Under the pieces are notes generated by a model that was given only the letters and a program-made list of their open reading frames with translations, was not told the origin of the DNA and searched no databases. Source: Leptotrichia sp. OH3620_COT-345 (GTDB lineage: Bacteria > Fusobacteriota > Fusobacteriia > Fusobacteriales > Leptotrichiaceae). Taken from it: a stretch of DNA of 64,000 bases. Both the position numbers and the translations under genes were made by a program. Every line of letters begins with the position of its first letter. The first letter of the stretch is position 1. Shown here piece by piece: positions 17,607 through 26,173 of this stretch. Location of the stretch: assembly GCF_003932895.1 (NCBI RefSeq), contig NZ_RQYW01000008.1, positions 50,304-114,303 of the forward strand. The letters run 5' to 3'.

Positions 17607-18740
17607 TTACAATATATTTTGACCTGTAATCACTTTGGCAATCCAATTACGCAATACATCTACACTCGGAAACATGACAGGAGCCGCAAAAGCATCTCTT
17701 AAAAGTCTTGCAAGAGAATTTTTATTGTTATATGCCTGTCCTCCACCTATTCTCATAGCAAGAGTAGCTGAATCTACACAATTTAGAGAAGCGGTAACTC
17801 TTGCAGACATAATTTTTTCAAATGCATCTTTCTCTCCATTTTCCAAAGATTTTGCCGCTACTTCCAATAAACTTTCACTTATAAAAACATTATTGAAAAG
17901 CTGGGATAAATGTAATTGTACAGTTTCAATAGAAGCTAAGGATTTGTCTCCCGGATATTTTCTTGATAAAGTATGTTCTTTGGCAGCTTCATAAATAGTT
18001 CTTGATAATCCGGTATACACAGCTGCAAGACCTGTCATAAAAAATATAACATCAATATTTACAGGATAAATCTGATTTGCCTTTTTTCTATCTATATATA
18101 CCGCATATTTATTGTCAAGTTTCATATTTTCCATATACATAGGACAGGAATTATTTCCTCTCATTCCAAGACCGTTCCATTCACTTTCCTTAAAGGACAA
18201 TCCTTCAGCACCATATGGTATAAGCCAGTTTACCGGACCTTTTTCTTTATCTGCAGGAACGGAAATAAGATAATATGAAGCATGATTAGCCGAAGTAATC
18301 ATACTTTTAGCTCCTGTTATGATACTGTATTCGTCTGTATTTTTTATTTCCAGTTGGGAATTGAAAACATGTACTCCTGTGCCGAACTCACTTCTTGCAA
18401 GAGTCATAAACTTTTTATTTTCAACTACATCTTTTATAACTTGATTTTTTATTTCTTCACGTCCAAATGTAAGTGTAAATTTCAATGCAACATTATGCAT
18501 TGTATAACATAATCCCACAGTAGCACAAGCTTCTGAAAATGCACGCGTAACCTGTGCATGAGCTGTAACCTCTTCTCCGTCTCCTCCAAACTCTTTCGGC
18601 ACAAGAATTTTAAAAAATCCTTCCTCTGCTATTTTTTTAAAAATTTCTTCAGGAAATTTACCTGTCTTGTCAATTTCTTCTGCAAAAGGCGCTATATATT
18701 CAACAGCAAATTCCTTTGCCCATTTGTAATAATCTTTCAC
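17607..18740 (-). CDS. Acyl-CoA dehydrogenase family flavoprotein
   Basis: This 377-residue protein has the acyl-CoA dehydrogenase layout: an N-terminal helical domain (VPKEFGGDG near residue 48), a middle beta domain (NGLGMRGNNSCP near residue 190, the usual G.RG..S segment), and a C-terminal helical domain ending in the FAD-contacting MRIGGGQAY...LLRDAFA. The family oxidises acyl-CoA thioesters or reduces enoyl-CoA with electron-transfer flavoprotein. No etfAB gene lies nearby, and the gene is not in a visible operon. The substrate is unknown; a role in amino-acid-derived acyl-CoA metabolism is a guess. It is transcribed away from the sulfur island. Confidence 0.88.
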   Translation of the reverse strand: MKDYYKWAKEFAVEYIAPFAEEIDKTGKFPEEIFKKIAEEGFFKILVPKEFGGDGEEVTAHAQVTRAFSEACATVGLCYTMHNVALKFTLTFGREEIKNQVIKDVVENKKFMTLARSEFGTGVHVFNSQLEIKNTDEYSIITGAKSMITSANHASYYLISVPADKEKGPVNWLIPYGAEGLSFKESEWNGLGMRGNNSCPMYMENMKLDNKYAVYIDRKKANQIYPVNIDVIFFMTGLAAVYTGLSRTIYEAAKEHTLSRKYPGDKSLASIETVQLHLSQLFNNVFISESLLEVAAKSLENGEKDAFEKIMSARVTASLNCVDSATLAMRIGGGQAYNNKNSLARLLRDAFAAPVMFPSVDVLRNWIAKVITGQNIL

Positions 18741-19152
18741 ACTTATCCTCCTTAATATAATACTATAATCTGACCCTGTATCAGCTTTCTGAATATTTTC
18801 CGTTTTTTCGAAATATATTCAAACTCTGTTTTTTCTCCTTTTATTTCCTGTGTTATATCTTAATTAATTCAAAAAGTCAATATTAAAAATTTAAAATAGA
18901 TTAAAACGTCTTATTTTATCTACAGTCAAAATTATAATCCTGATTCATGATCTTCTTAATAATTATAGACTTTAAAAGTAATATAATTTTATTAAAATCT
19001 AATTTTTTATAATTTTTGCTATTCAAAATTTGAATAGTGTATTTTTTTTTACTTCTTCCCTATATTTTTTTTCAAAGTTATAATTTTATCAAGATACTGA
19101 ATAAATAATTTTTTTAATTTATTTAATAACTATAAATAAGGAGGAATATTAA
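18741..19152. other. Divergent intergenic region between the acyl-CoA dehydrogenase and sulfur island genes
   Basis: This 412-base AT-rich region carries the promoters of both diverging units. Its clearest element is a perfect palindrome at 19019-19037, listed separately. No small gene is apparent in it. Confidence 0.5.
19019..19037. promoter_or_regulatory. Candidate LysR-type operator upstream of the sulfur island
   Basis: CTATTCAAA, a central A, and TTTGAATAG form a perfect 9-bp inverted repeat. It contains the T-N11-A dyad typical of LysR-family boxes and lies about 116 bases before the first gene of the island. A LysR gene sits at the far end (26163-27050), so autologous control is plausible. 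Confidence 0.45.
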
Positions 19153-19830
19153 GTGAATAAAGAAGCGGAAAAAATAAATGTAACAAGATGTTCAAAAAAA
19201 AAGCCTTTAAAATCCCAGATTCCTATGGCATTAGTTCTAACAATTCTGATAATCGCCTTTGGATTTTATCTGAATAATTCCAAATTAGTGACTTACTGGA
19301 TATTCGGAATTGCTTTCGGAATGATTTTACAGCGTTCAAGATTTTGCTTTACCGCTGCTTTTCGTGACCCGATTCTGACAGGAAGTACTTCCCTTACAAG
19401 AGCCGTTTTACTTGCAATTTCTATTGGAACAATAGGATTTACAGCTATCAGCTTCGGTTCAGTACTCTCAGGAGGAAAACCAGTCGGTCTTGATTCAGTT
19501 GAACCGTTATCCGTTCTCATAATTATTGGAGGAATTATTTTCGGAATCGGTATGGTTATCGCAGGAGGTTGTGCTTCAGGAACTTTAATGAGATTCGGTG
19601 AAGGCTTTGAAATGCAATGGATTTCTTTTATATTCTTTATACTAGGCTCTGTAATAGGTGCATGGGTAATGGGATTTTTAGAACCTGTTTTCAGAAAAAA
19701 AGAATTTGCAATATATTTACCTGATTATCTCGGTTGGATAGGAGCTCTCGTTTTTCAATTTTCCATTATACTTATTATTTATATTATAGCAGTCAAATGG
19801 CAGACAAAAAAAATAGGTTCTGGAGAATAA
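19153..19830 (+). CDS. YeeE/YedE (TsuA)-family transporter, N-terminal-type half
   Basis: This 225-residue membrane protein starts at GTG 19153 behind AAGGAGGA. It has the YeeE/YedE motifs LQRSRFCFTAAFRD (about residues 60-73) and AGGCASGTLMRFGEG (about residues 137-151), with the paired cysteines used by TsuA to relay thiosulfate through the membrane. Full-length family members have about twice this length; here the second half is a separate gene (20161-20712, paralogue 22229-22783). The TusA-like gene next door fits sulfur import. Related YedE proteins are linked to selenium, so selenium uptake for the Grd selenoproteins is an alternative. Confidence 0.85.
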   Translation: MNKEAEKINVTRCSKKKPLKSQIPMALVLTILIIAFGFYLNNSKLVTYWIFGIAFGMILQRSRFCFTAAFRDPILTGSTSLTRAVLLAISIGTIGFTAISFGSVLSGGKPVGLDSVEPLSVLIIIGGIIFGIGMVIAGGCASGTLMRFGEGFEMQWISFIFFILGSVIGAWVMGFLEPVFRKKEFAIYLPDYLGWIGALVFQFSIILIIYIIAVKWQTKKIGSGE

Positions 19831-19914
19831 TCTTATAACTTTTAAAATTCCTGACTGACATTATCAATTTAATTTAAAAAAATTATAAAATTATAAATCT
19901 ATGGAGGTAAAATA

Positions 19915-20142
19915 ATGAAAACGTACAATTTAGACTGTTTAGGTGAGGCTTGTCCTATACCTTTAATAAAGGCTCAAAATAAATTTAAAACTATGGAAGT
20001 AGGAGATATTCTCGTAATTAATGTAGACCACTCCTGTGCCATCAAAAATATTCCCGAATGGGCTGAAAAAGTAGGATATAATACTGAAGTGGAAGAAATT
20101 TCAGAAGGTGAATGGAATATTATAGTAGAAAAAAGCAAATAA
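19915..20142 (+). CDS. TusA-family sulfur-carrier protein (first copy)
   Basis: This 75-residue protein has the TusA/SirA signature LGEACPIPL with the sulfur-carrying Cys near residue 13. TusA proteins accept persulfide sulfur and hand it to acceptors; YeeE transporters are commonly paired with one. It lies between the two YeeE halves behind GGAGGTAA, which supports joint action: sulfur entering through the transporter is taken up by this carrier. Selenium-linked YedF proteins share the same N-terminal domain but are longer. Confidence 0.88.
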   Translation: MKTYNLDCLGEACPIPLIKAQNKFKTMEVGDILVINVDHSCAIKNIPEWAEKVGYNTEVEEISEGEWNIIVEKSK

Positions 20143-20160
20143 TTAAAAGGAGAGTAGAAA

Positions 20161-20712
20161 ATGGAATTTTTCAATAAACTCAGTCAAAATATTATTTATA
20201 AAAAACTGATGAAAACTCCCCTATCATACAATGCAGGTGCAACACTACTCGGTGTAGCAGCTACCGCACATTTAGCCATATTTAACAAAGCTTGGGGAGT
20301 TACAGGAACTTTTACTGTCTGGGGAGCCAAATTTTTCCGTTTTATAGGTATTGAGACTACCCAATGGAATTACTTTGTTACCCATTCAGGTATGGGAAAA
20401 TCTATTATAACTCCCTTTTTAAAAGATGGAGGTTCCATAAGAAATATAGGTATAATTGTCGGTGCAACTTTAGCGACTTTATATGCTTCAGAATTTAAAA
20501 TCAAAAAAATAAAAGGAAAAAAACAGTTTTTCGGAGCAATGGCAGGCGGATTTCTTATGGGCTTCGGAGCCAGATTTGCAGCAGGCTGTAACATTGCCGC
20601 GTTATTTTCGGCTTTGTCCGCTTTATCCCTTACAGGTTGGTTCTTTGCAGCTTCTCTTTTAGTAGGAGCGATTATAGGAAGTAAAATACTTGTAAACTTT
20701 ATTTTGAAATGA
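20161..20712 (+). CDS. YeeE/YedE-family transporter, second half (copy A)
   Basis: This 183-residue membrane protein ends with the family motif FGARFAAGCNIAALFSALSA (around residue 140), a Cys-bearing segment that in TsuA forms part of the thiosulfate path. It starts 18 bases after the TusA-like gene. It is closely similar along its whole length to 22229-22783; both begin MEFFNKLSQN and share long identical blocks, which points to gene duplication around the rhodanese gene. It presumably pairs with the 225-residue half. Confidence 0.83.
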   Translation: MEFFNKLSQNIIYKKLMKTPLSYNAGATLLGVAATAHLAIFNKAWGVTGTFTVWGAKFFRFIGIETTQWNYFVTHSGMGKSIITPFLKDGGSIRNIGIIVGATLATLYASEFKIKKIKGKKQFFGAMAGGFLMGFGARFAAGCNIAALFSALSALSLTGWFFAASLLVGAIIGSKILVNFILK

Positions 20713-20807
20713 TAAATCTTTCAAAGTAAATCAAAATACGGTATTTTCATAGTAAATTGTGTCATACATGAAAATATCGTTATATCATAAATAAGGAGAA
20801 ACATATA

Positions 20808-22205
20808 ATGAAATTAAGAATATTTTTACTTTTCAGCACGCTTACTGTTGTTCTGGGAATTTTTACAAGCTGTAACAATAATTCTGTTAAAGAAATAAAA
20901 ACCGACGAACTTCTGAAGGTTCTCGATAATCCCGCTTACGTAATTATAGACACAAGAGAAGACAGTCTGTATAACGGATTTAAAGACGGAAAAGCTGAAA
21001 GGGGAGGACATATTAAAAATGCAATCCAGTTCAGCTGTGCTTGGCTTAATCACATTCAGAACGACAAGTTTGAAGGTTTTGCCGCAGGTAAGGGAATTAC
21101 TAAAGACAAAACTCTTGTATTTTACGGTACCGATTTGGAAAATCTCAACTGTGTAAGTGCCGAATTTGCATCAAGAGGCTATAAAGTAAGAACATATAAT
21201 GACTTTATCAATTATACCAACACAAAAGAAAATCCTATGGAGTCCTTTCCTAATTTTCAGTTCAGTGTTTCGCCTAAATGGGTAAACGCCCTTTTACAGG
21301 GAGAAAAGCCTGAAACTTATACTAATGATAAATTTATGTTGTTTGAAGTATCGTGGGGACCTCTGGAAAAAAGTAAAGGTTATGTTCAGCATATTACGGG
21401 AGCCTATCATTTTGATACTGACTGGATAGAAAATGCTCCTGTATGGAATTTAAGTGACCCTGAAACTATGAAGCAAAACTTATTGAAAAACGGTATTACA
21501 AAAGACAAAACTATCGTACTTTATTCAGCAGAAAACCAACTTGCAGCTTATCGTGTATTCTGGGCTTTAAAATGGGCAGGAGTGGAAGATGTAAGAGTTC
21601 TTGACGGTAATCTTATTACATGGACAGACGCAGGGTTTCCTACTGAAACTAAAGTAAATACTCCAAAACCGGAAACAGATTTCGGTACAGTAATTCCTGC
21701 AAATCCGCATATTAATATTTCAATGCCCGAACAGGCACTGGATATGCAGGAAAAAGAAGGATTAAAGCTTATAAGTAACCGTTCATGGGACGAATATATC
21801 GGAAAAGTAAGCGGATATGACTACATTCCCGGAAAAGGAGAAATTAAAGGTGCTATCTGGGGATTTGCCGGAACAGACTCAAGTAATGTTGCAGATTACT
21901 ATGATCCTGACGGAACTTTGCGAAATCCCAAAGAAATTTTTGAATTATGGGTAAAACAGGGTATTAAAAAAGATGATAAACTTGCATTTTACTGCGGTAC
22001 AGGATGGCGTGCAACCGTATCATGGTTCATGACTCAAATGGCAGGCTGGAAAAACAGTTACATTTATGACGGAGGCTGGAACGCTTGGCAGATGGATTCA
22101 AAATTCCCTGTACAGAAAGGTGCTCCTAATAATATGCAGAAACCCGACGCAGAAAATGACTTCGGTAAAGTTGAAGGAAAAGTCGGCGGTTCGTGTAAAG
22201 CATAA
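20808..22205 (+). CDS. Triple-rhodanese-domain lipoprotein (sulfurtransferase)
   Basis: This 465-residue protein begins with a lipoprotein signal (hydrophobic core, then GIFTSC with Cys22), so it should be anchored in the cell envelope. Three rhodanese-like repeats follow. Only the last has a catalytic loop with Cys (YCGTGWRAT, Cys396). The first has FYGTDLEN and the second LYSAENQL at the equivalent loops, so they look inactive. The family moves sulfane sulfur from thiosulfate or similar donors. Lying between two YeeE half-genes, it probably prepares or delivers sulfur at the outside of the membrane for import. The signal and third active site are directly visible and the transport link is inferred. 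Confidence 0.87.
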   Translation: MKLRIFLLFSTLTVVLGIFTSCNNNSVKEIKTDELLKVLDNPAYVIIDTREDSLYNGFKDGKAERGGHIKNAIQFSCAWLNHIQNDKFEGFAAGKGITKDKTLVFYGTDLENLNCVSAEFASRGYKVRTYNDFINYTNTKENPMESFPNFQFSVSPKWVNALLQGEKPETYTNDKFMLFEVSWGPLEKSKGYVQHITGAYHFDTDWIENAPVWNLSDPETMKQNLLKNGITKDKTIVLYSAENQLAAYRVFWALKWAGVEDVRVLDGNLITWTDAGFPTETKVNTPKPETDFGTVIPANPHINISMPEQALDMQEKEGLKLISNRSWDEYIGKVSGYDYIPGKGEIKGAIWGFAGTDSSNVADYYDPDGTLRNPKEIFELWVKQGIKKDDKLAFYCGTGWRATVSWFMTQMAGWKNSYIYDGGWNAWQMDSKFPVQKGAPNNMQKPDAENDFGKVEGKVGGSCKA

Positions 22206-22228
22206 CTACACCTAAGGAGAATAACCAA

Positions 22229-22783
22229 ATGGAATTTTTTAATAAACTAAGTCAAAACAAAATTTATAAAAAAATAATGAAAACTCCTCTTTCCTATAAT
22301 GCAGGAGCTATACTTCTCGGAGTTACCGCAACTGCTCATCTTGCAGTTTTCAAAGAAGCTTGGAGTGTTACAGGACCTTTTACAGTATGGGGAGCTAAAT
22401 TTTTCCGTTTTATAGGTATTGATACTACCCAGTGGAGCTATTTCACTGCCAATCCCGGTTTAAAACGGGCTATAATAATTCCTGTTTTGAAAAGTGGGGG
22501 CTCCATAAGAAATATAGGTATAATCGTCGGTGCAACCTTAGCGGCTTTATATGCCTCAGAATTTAAAATCAGAAAAATAAAAGGAAAAAAGCAGCTTTTC
22601 GGAGCAATGGCAGGAGGATTTCTTATGGGTGTCGGAGCAAGACTTGCAGCCGGTTGTAATATCGCCGCTCTGTTTTCAGCCTTATCGGCACTGTCATTAA
22701 CAGGCTGGCTCTTTGCAGCTTCTCTTTTAACAGGAGCGGTTATAGGAAGTAAAATACTAATAAATTTCATTATGAAAGAATAA
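22229..22783 (+). CDS. YeeE/YedE-family transporter, second half (copy B)
   Basis: This 184-residue paralogue of 20161-20712 has the same MEFFNKLSQN start, the same KKQLFGAMAGGFLMGVGAR segment and the AAGCNIAALFSALSAL motif. Differences are spread along the protein and are mostly conservative, so both copies appear to be under selection. It follows the rhodanese gene by 23 bases and precedes the TrxB-like gene by 4, making one transcription unit. Confidence 0.83.
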   Translation: MEFFNKLSQNKIYKKIMKTPLSYNAGAILLGVTATAHLAVFKEAWSVTGPFTVWGAKFFRFIGIDTTQWSYFTANPGLKRAIIIPVLKSGGSIRNIGIIVGATLAALYASEFKIRKIKGKKQLFGAMAGGFLMGVGARLAAGCNIAALFSALSALSLTGWLFAASLLTGAVIGSKILINFIMKE

Positions 22784-22787
22784 AAAT

Positions 22788-23744
22788 ATGGATAAAACAA
22801 AAGAATTTTATGATGTTGTCATTATCGGAGGAGGAAGTGCAGGACTTACAGCAGGAATTTATTGCGGACGGGCAAAACTGAACACTCTTATAATTGAAAA
22901 ATCTTTAATCGGAGGTTTGGCGACATATACAAATGAAGTAGAAAATTATCCCGGTTTTCCTGAAAAAATTACAGGAACGGAACTGATGAACCTGTTTCAT
23001 AAACAGGCAAAAAAATTCGGCGTTAAATTCAAGCAGACTCCTGTAAGAGCTGTAAATTTAACTCATGAAAGGAAAACTGTCGAAACATTCAGAAACATAT
23101 ACGAAGCTAAAGCGGTAATAATCGCTTCGGGAGGAAAGCCCCGATTGACAAATGCTCCTAACGAAGAAAAATTTTTATACGGCAAAGGCATTTCTTTCTG
23201 TGCAACTTGTGATGCAGCAGCTAATATTGATAAAACTGTTATGGTTGTCGGAAATGGAGATTCCGCCATTGAAGAAGGGATATTCCTTACAAAGTTTGCT
23301 AAAAAAGTAATTGTTTCAGTTACTCGTGATGTGGGTAATCTCAAATGTCATCATGCAGCAAAAGAAGAGGCTTTTAAAAATAAAAAAATGGAATTTATAT
23401 GGAACACAAGAGTACATTCGTTTGAAAGCAAAGGAGAATTTCTTGAAAAAGTAATATTGAAAAATACAAAAAATGATAAACTTCTTTCTTTTAAAGTTGA
23501 CACATGTTTTCTGTTTATAGGATATAATCCGGATACTGAAATTTTTAAAAATATTGTTAATATGACTTCTGACGGATATATTCCTACAAATGAAAAAATG
23601 GAAACAAATATAAAAGGAGTATATTGTGTAGGAGATGCAAGAAACAAATCTTTAAGGCAAATTTCCACTGCTGTAAATGACGGTGCTATAGCAGGTTATT
23701 ATGCTGAAAAATATATTTCTGAAAATGGAAACCGAACAAAATAA
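22788..23744 (+). CDS. TrxB-like NAD(P)H:disulfide flavoprotein reductase of the sulfur island
   Basis: This 318-residue flavoprotein has FAD motif GGGSAGLTAG (residues 14-23), redox centre CATC (Cys138-Cys141) and C-terminal GVYCVGDAR. It is a thioredoxin-reductase homologue distinct from the grd-operon TrxB. No thioredoxin gene is adjacent, so it may reduce a persulfide- or selenide-carrying partner such as the TusA-like proteins or the transporter. It ends the run of genes that began at 19153, before a large fold-back structure at 23817-23957. Confidence 0.87.
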   Translation: MDKTKEFYDVVIIGGGSAGLTAGIYCGRAKLNTLIIEKSLIGGLATYTNEVENYPGFPEKITGTELMNLFHKQAKKFGVKFKQTPVRAVNLTHERKTVETFRNIYEAKAVIIASGGKPRLTNAPNEEKFLYGKGISFCATCDAAANIDKTVMVVGNGDSAIEEGIFLTKFAKKVIVSVTRDVGNLKCHHAAKEEAFKNKKMEFIWNTRVHSFESKGEFLEKVILKNTKNDKLLSFKVDTCFLFIGYNPDTEIFKNIVNMTSDGYIPTNEKMETNIKGVYCVGDARNKSLRQISTAVNDGAIAGYYAEKYISENGNRTK

Positions 23745-23816
23745 TTCTATTACGTAAGTTAAAAATTTAAATATAGAATCTAAGTATAAATAATACTGAC
23801 AAAAATAAATAAAATT

Positions 23817-23957
23817 AAAAAAGGTTATTTCGCAAAATGAAGAATAATTTATAAATTATAAATTTATATTTTTATTAAATTTTTAAAAATAATTATTATA
23901 AAACTTGTAAAATTATGAATTTTTCTATCTTCTCGAAATAGCCTTTTTTCGTTTTTT
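23817..23957 (+). terminator. Large fold-back hairpin ending in a T-run after the sulfur island
   Basis: AAAAAGGTTATTTCG (from 23817) pairs with CGAAATAGCCTTTTTT (to about 23950) as a roughly 15-bp stem with G-U pairing, enclosing about 100 bases of extreme AT content that can itself fold. It ends in T-tracts, so it can act as the operon terminator, but it is much larger than a normal one and could be a small fold-back element. Confidence 0.55.
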
Positions 23958-24066
23958 TAATATTTTTATGAATTTTTTAAAAATTGATTTCTCTCCTTAT
24001 ATGATACAGAATACAAAAAATAAGCCAATTATACAAGGCACACCTTAAAACTGAAGAGGGAGAGAA

Positions 24067-24909
24067 ATGGTAAGAAACTTACAGCAAATCAAAGAAAATC
24101 TATCCAAATGGACACAAAGCGAACTTGAAAAAATGGTACAGGAAAACATAAACAATAAAGATAAGCTGATAGGAATACATTTTAAAAACCGGCAAAGAAC
24201 TACATCTTTAGAAAACAAGGAAAAAGAAATTGAAAGAAGTCGGAGGAAAAATATTCGGACCGACAATCATGGTTAAATTATAAAAGTGCATATTTTGCCC
24301 TTTATATTGCACCTGATTATATTAGAAACTACTATCTTGAAAAAGACGGTAAAAATCCTCCTATATTGTATTTAGAAAAATTTCCGAAAGAATTTGTAGC
24401 AATAATATCCTTATCTGAAGTCAAAATGGGATTTTCCGATGGATTAAAAAAATAGGGAATAATATAAAAAGCGATATGAAAAAAAGAAATTTGAAAGAAG
24501 GAGAAAAATTCCATTTTCAATATGATGATGTAAAAGAAATAGTAAAACTACTCTTTAAAGGAAGTCTTGAATAGGGAACAACAACTTTACAAATAAAAAA
24601 TATTTCAGGAACTGTTACTAAGAAAAATGGAGAATATGAAGTAAAAGTCAACTATAACCCTTCATTAGAAGATAGTTTTCAGGATGTCCTCGATTTATTT
24701 AATATTGAAAAAAATAAAAGAGAATTTAAAGGAGGTAAACCGTTTCAAATAAAAACAAAAGGTATTCCTTCATCATATACATTTTCAGTAAAAAATTTGG
24801 AACAGATATCTGAAGAATTAAAAAAAGCATATTCAAAAACGGTCAGACCGGAAAAATTATCCGAAGCAGTAAAAAAAATAATTAGAAATATGCAACATTA
24901 TATCCGATA
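24067..24909 (+). pseudogene. Decayed gene of unknown function
   Basis: A plausible coding stretch is broken at least three times. It opens MVRNLQQIKENLSKWTQSEL from ATG 24067, runs into a stop near 24275 and resumes in another frame as WLNYKSAYFALYIAP. It shifts frame again at an A7 tract near 24453, where one extra A would restore it, and meets an in-frame TAG near 24574 before continuing to TAG 24907-24909 (ending NMQHYIR). No family is recognised. The order, a soluble fragment followed by small membrane-anchored genes, would suit the remains of a toxin/immunity region, but that is speculation. Confidence 0.6.
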
Positions 24910-24927
24910 GATTAGGAGAACAATAAA

Positions 24928-25570
24928 ATGAAAAAAAATTAAATATAAAAAAATCATTTTAATAACTATTGCTGTTATTCCGGGTATTCTTTCAAGTTTT
25001 TTTCCGGCAATAATAATCCTCTTCTATATCGGATTATATTTTGCTTCGGAATATACTATGAATGTTTTTGAAATAAATAATGATAATTATATTGTAAAAG
25101 TAATAGAAGAAATGGATCTTAGGGGAGCAGGAGTGGGAACGGACCTTTTTTCCTATGAAAATAAAAATAATAAAAAATATATAGGATGTGGAACACTCAT
25201 TTTAATAGGATATGATACTAAAAAAGAGTATCTTTATGGAAAATCCGAGTATGGTGATAAGGAAAACGGTATCGGAATATATCAAGATAATAATATTTTA
25301 ATAGAAAGTGACAATTTATATGCAGAACATAAAACTACAGAAGAAAGTGATTACAGTTTTAAACTTCTGAAAAAGCAATGTACAGAATATTTTATTTTAA
25401 ATTTGAAAACGGGTGAATATAAAGGAAGTCTATCTGAAGAACAACAGCAAAAAATTCTTTCAGAGAAAGAAATTAAAACTCCAATGTTGCCAATACAGAA
25501 TTTTTTAAAATTAAACGGAAAAAAAATAAAAAATTATGAAGAATATGAACCATGGATGACAGAACATTAA
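24928..25570 (+). pseudogene. Membrane-anchored protein with a one-base poly-A frameshift
   Basis: An ATG at 24928 behind TAGGAGAA opens a frame that stops after four codons at an A8 tract. One more A would join it to the long frame that continues to 25570, giving MKKKLNIKKIILITIAVIPG, a hydrophobic segment and then a soluble domain (from MNVFEINNDN at 25058, 170 residues). The long part is intact and codon-like. It could be a mutation, a sequencing error, or a slip-strand switch. No homology is recognised. A degraded sibling follows at 25641. Confidence 0.6.
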
Positions 25571-25640
25571 TATGTTCGATAAATTTTCTTATAACTTTTG
25601 AAACCGAAAGTTATTTTAAAAATTTGAAGGGACTATCAAA

Positions 25641-25772
25641 ATGAAAAAAAAGATAAATCTAAAAAAAAAATTTTTTTATAATATTTTTATATATTTTAGG
25701 TGTTATTTTCTTAAGTATTTTTTTGTAATAATGTTTTTTATGTATATTTTAATAACGGCATTAATAAATTAA
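25641..25772 (+). pseudogene. Remnant of a second copy of the membrane-anchored gene
   Basis: An ATG behind GAAGGG starts MKKKINLKKKFFYNIFIYF, close to the repaired N-terminus of the preceding gene. In a shifted frame the DNA reads ILGVIFLSIFL, matching that gene's hydrophobic segment. The open frame is only 43 codons and no soluble domain follows. It looks like the stub of a tandem duplicate. The rest of the region up to 25957 holds a long hairpin and no gene. Confidence 0.5.
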
Positions 25773-25802
25773 TATAAACAAAAAATAACATTTTAAAATA
25801 AA

Positions 25803-25867
25803 AATTAGACTATTTAGATATTCTGTTGTATAATTAAATATACAATGTATTCTATATAGTCTTTTTA
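25803..25867 (+). terminator. Long imperfect hairpin with T-run
   Basis: AGACTAT (25807-25813) pairs with ATAGTCT (25856-25862), and inside it TTGTATA pairs with TATACAA (25826-25845, perfect 7-bp arms). A T-run follows. It can terminate transcripts from the decayed genes. The inner palindrome could alternatively be an operator for the TusA-like gene 112 bases on. Confidence 0.5.
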
Positions 25868-25957
25868 TAATAATTTTTTTAAATTAAAATTAATAAACCG
25901 ACATAATTTTAATCAAAAATAACTGTAAAAATAAATCTTGAAAGGAACTTTAATTTT

Positions 25958-26173
25958 ATGCTCAAAATAAACTGTCTTGGCTATAACTGTCCACTCCCTG
26001 TAATAATGCTACGTGAAAAACACTCTCATATTATAAGCGGAAAAAAAGTTCTTCTCGTAACTGATCACAGCCTTGCACTGCACAATATTGAATATTACTG
26101 TACACTGAATAAATTCAGATATACAACTGAGGAAGTTCTTAAAGGTGTATGGGAAATCACTATCAGTAAATAA
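25958..26173 (+). CDS. TusA-family sulfur-carrier protein (second copy)
   Basis: This 71-residue TusA/SirA-like protein has the motif LGYNCPLPV with the carrier Cys near residue 11. It differs clearly from the copy at 19915-20142. It ends convergently with the LysR gene, overlapping its 3' end by 11 bases. It probably belongs to the same sulfur or selenium trafficking function, from which it is now separated by the decayed genes. The start follows GAAAGGAAC at a rather long spacing. Confidence 0.8.
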   Translation: MLKINCLGYNCPLPVIMLREKHSHIISGKKVLLVTDHSLALHNIEYYCTLNKFRYTTEEVLKGVWEITISK

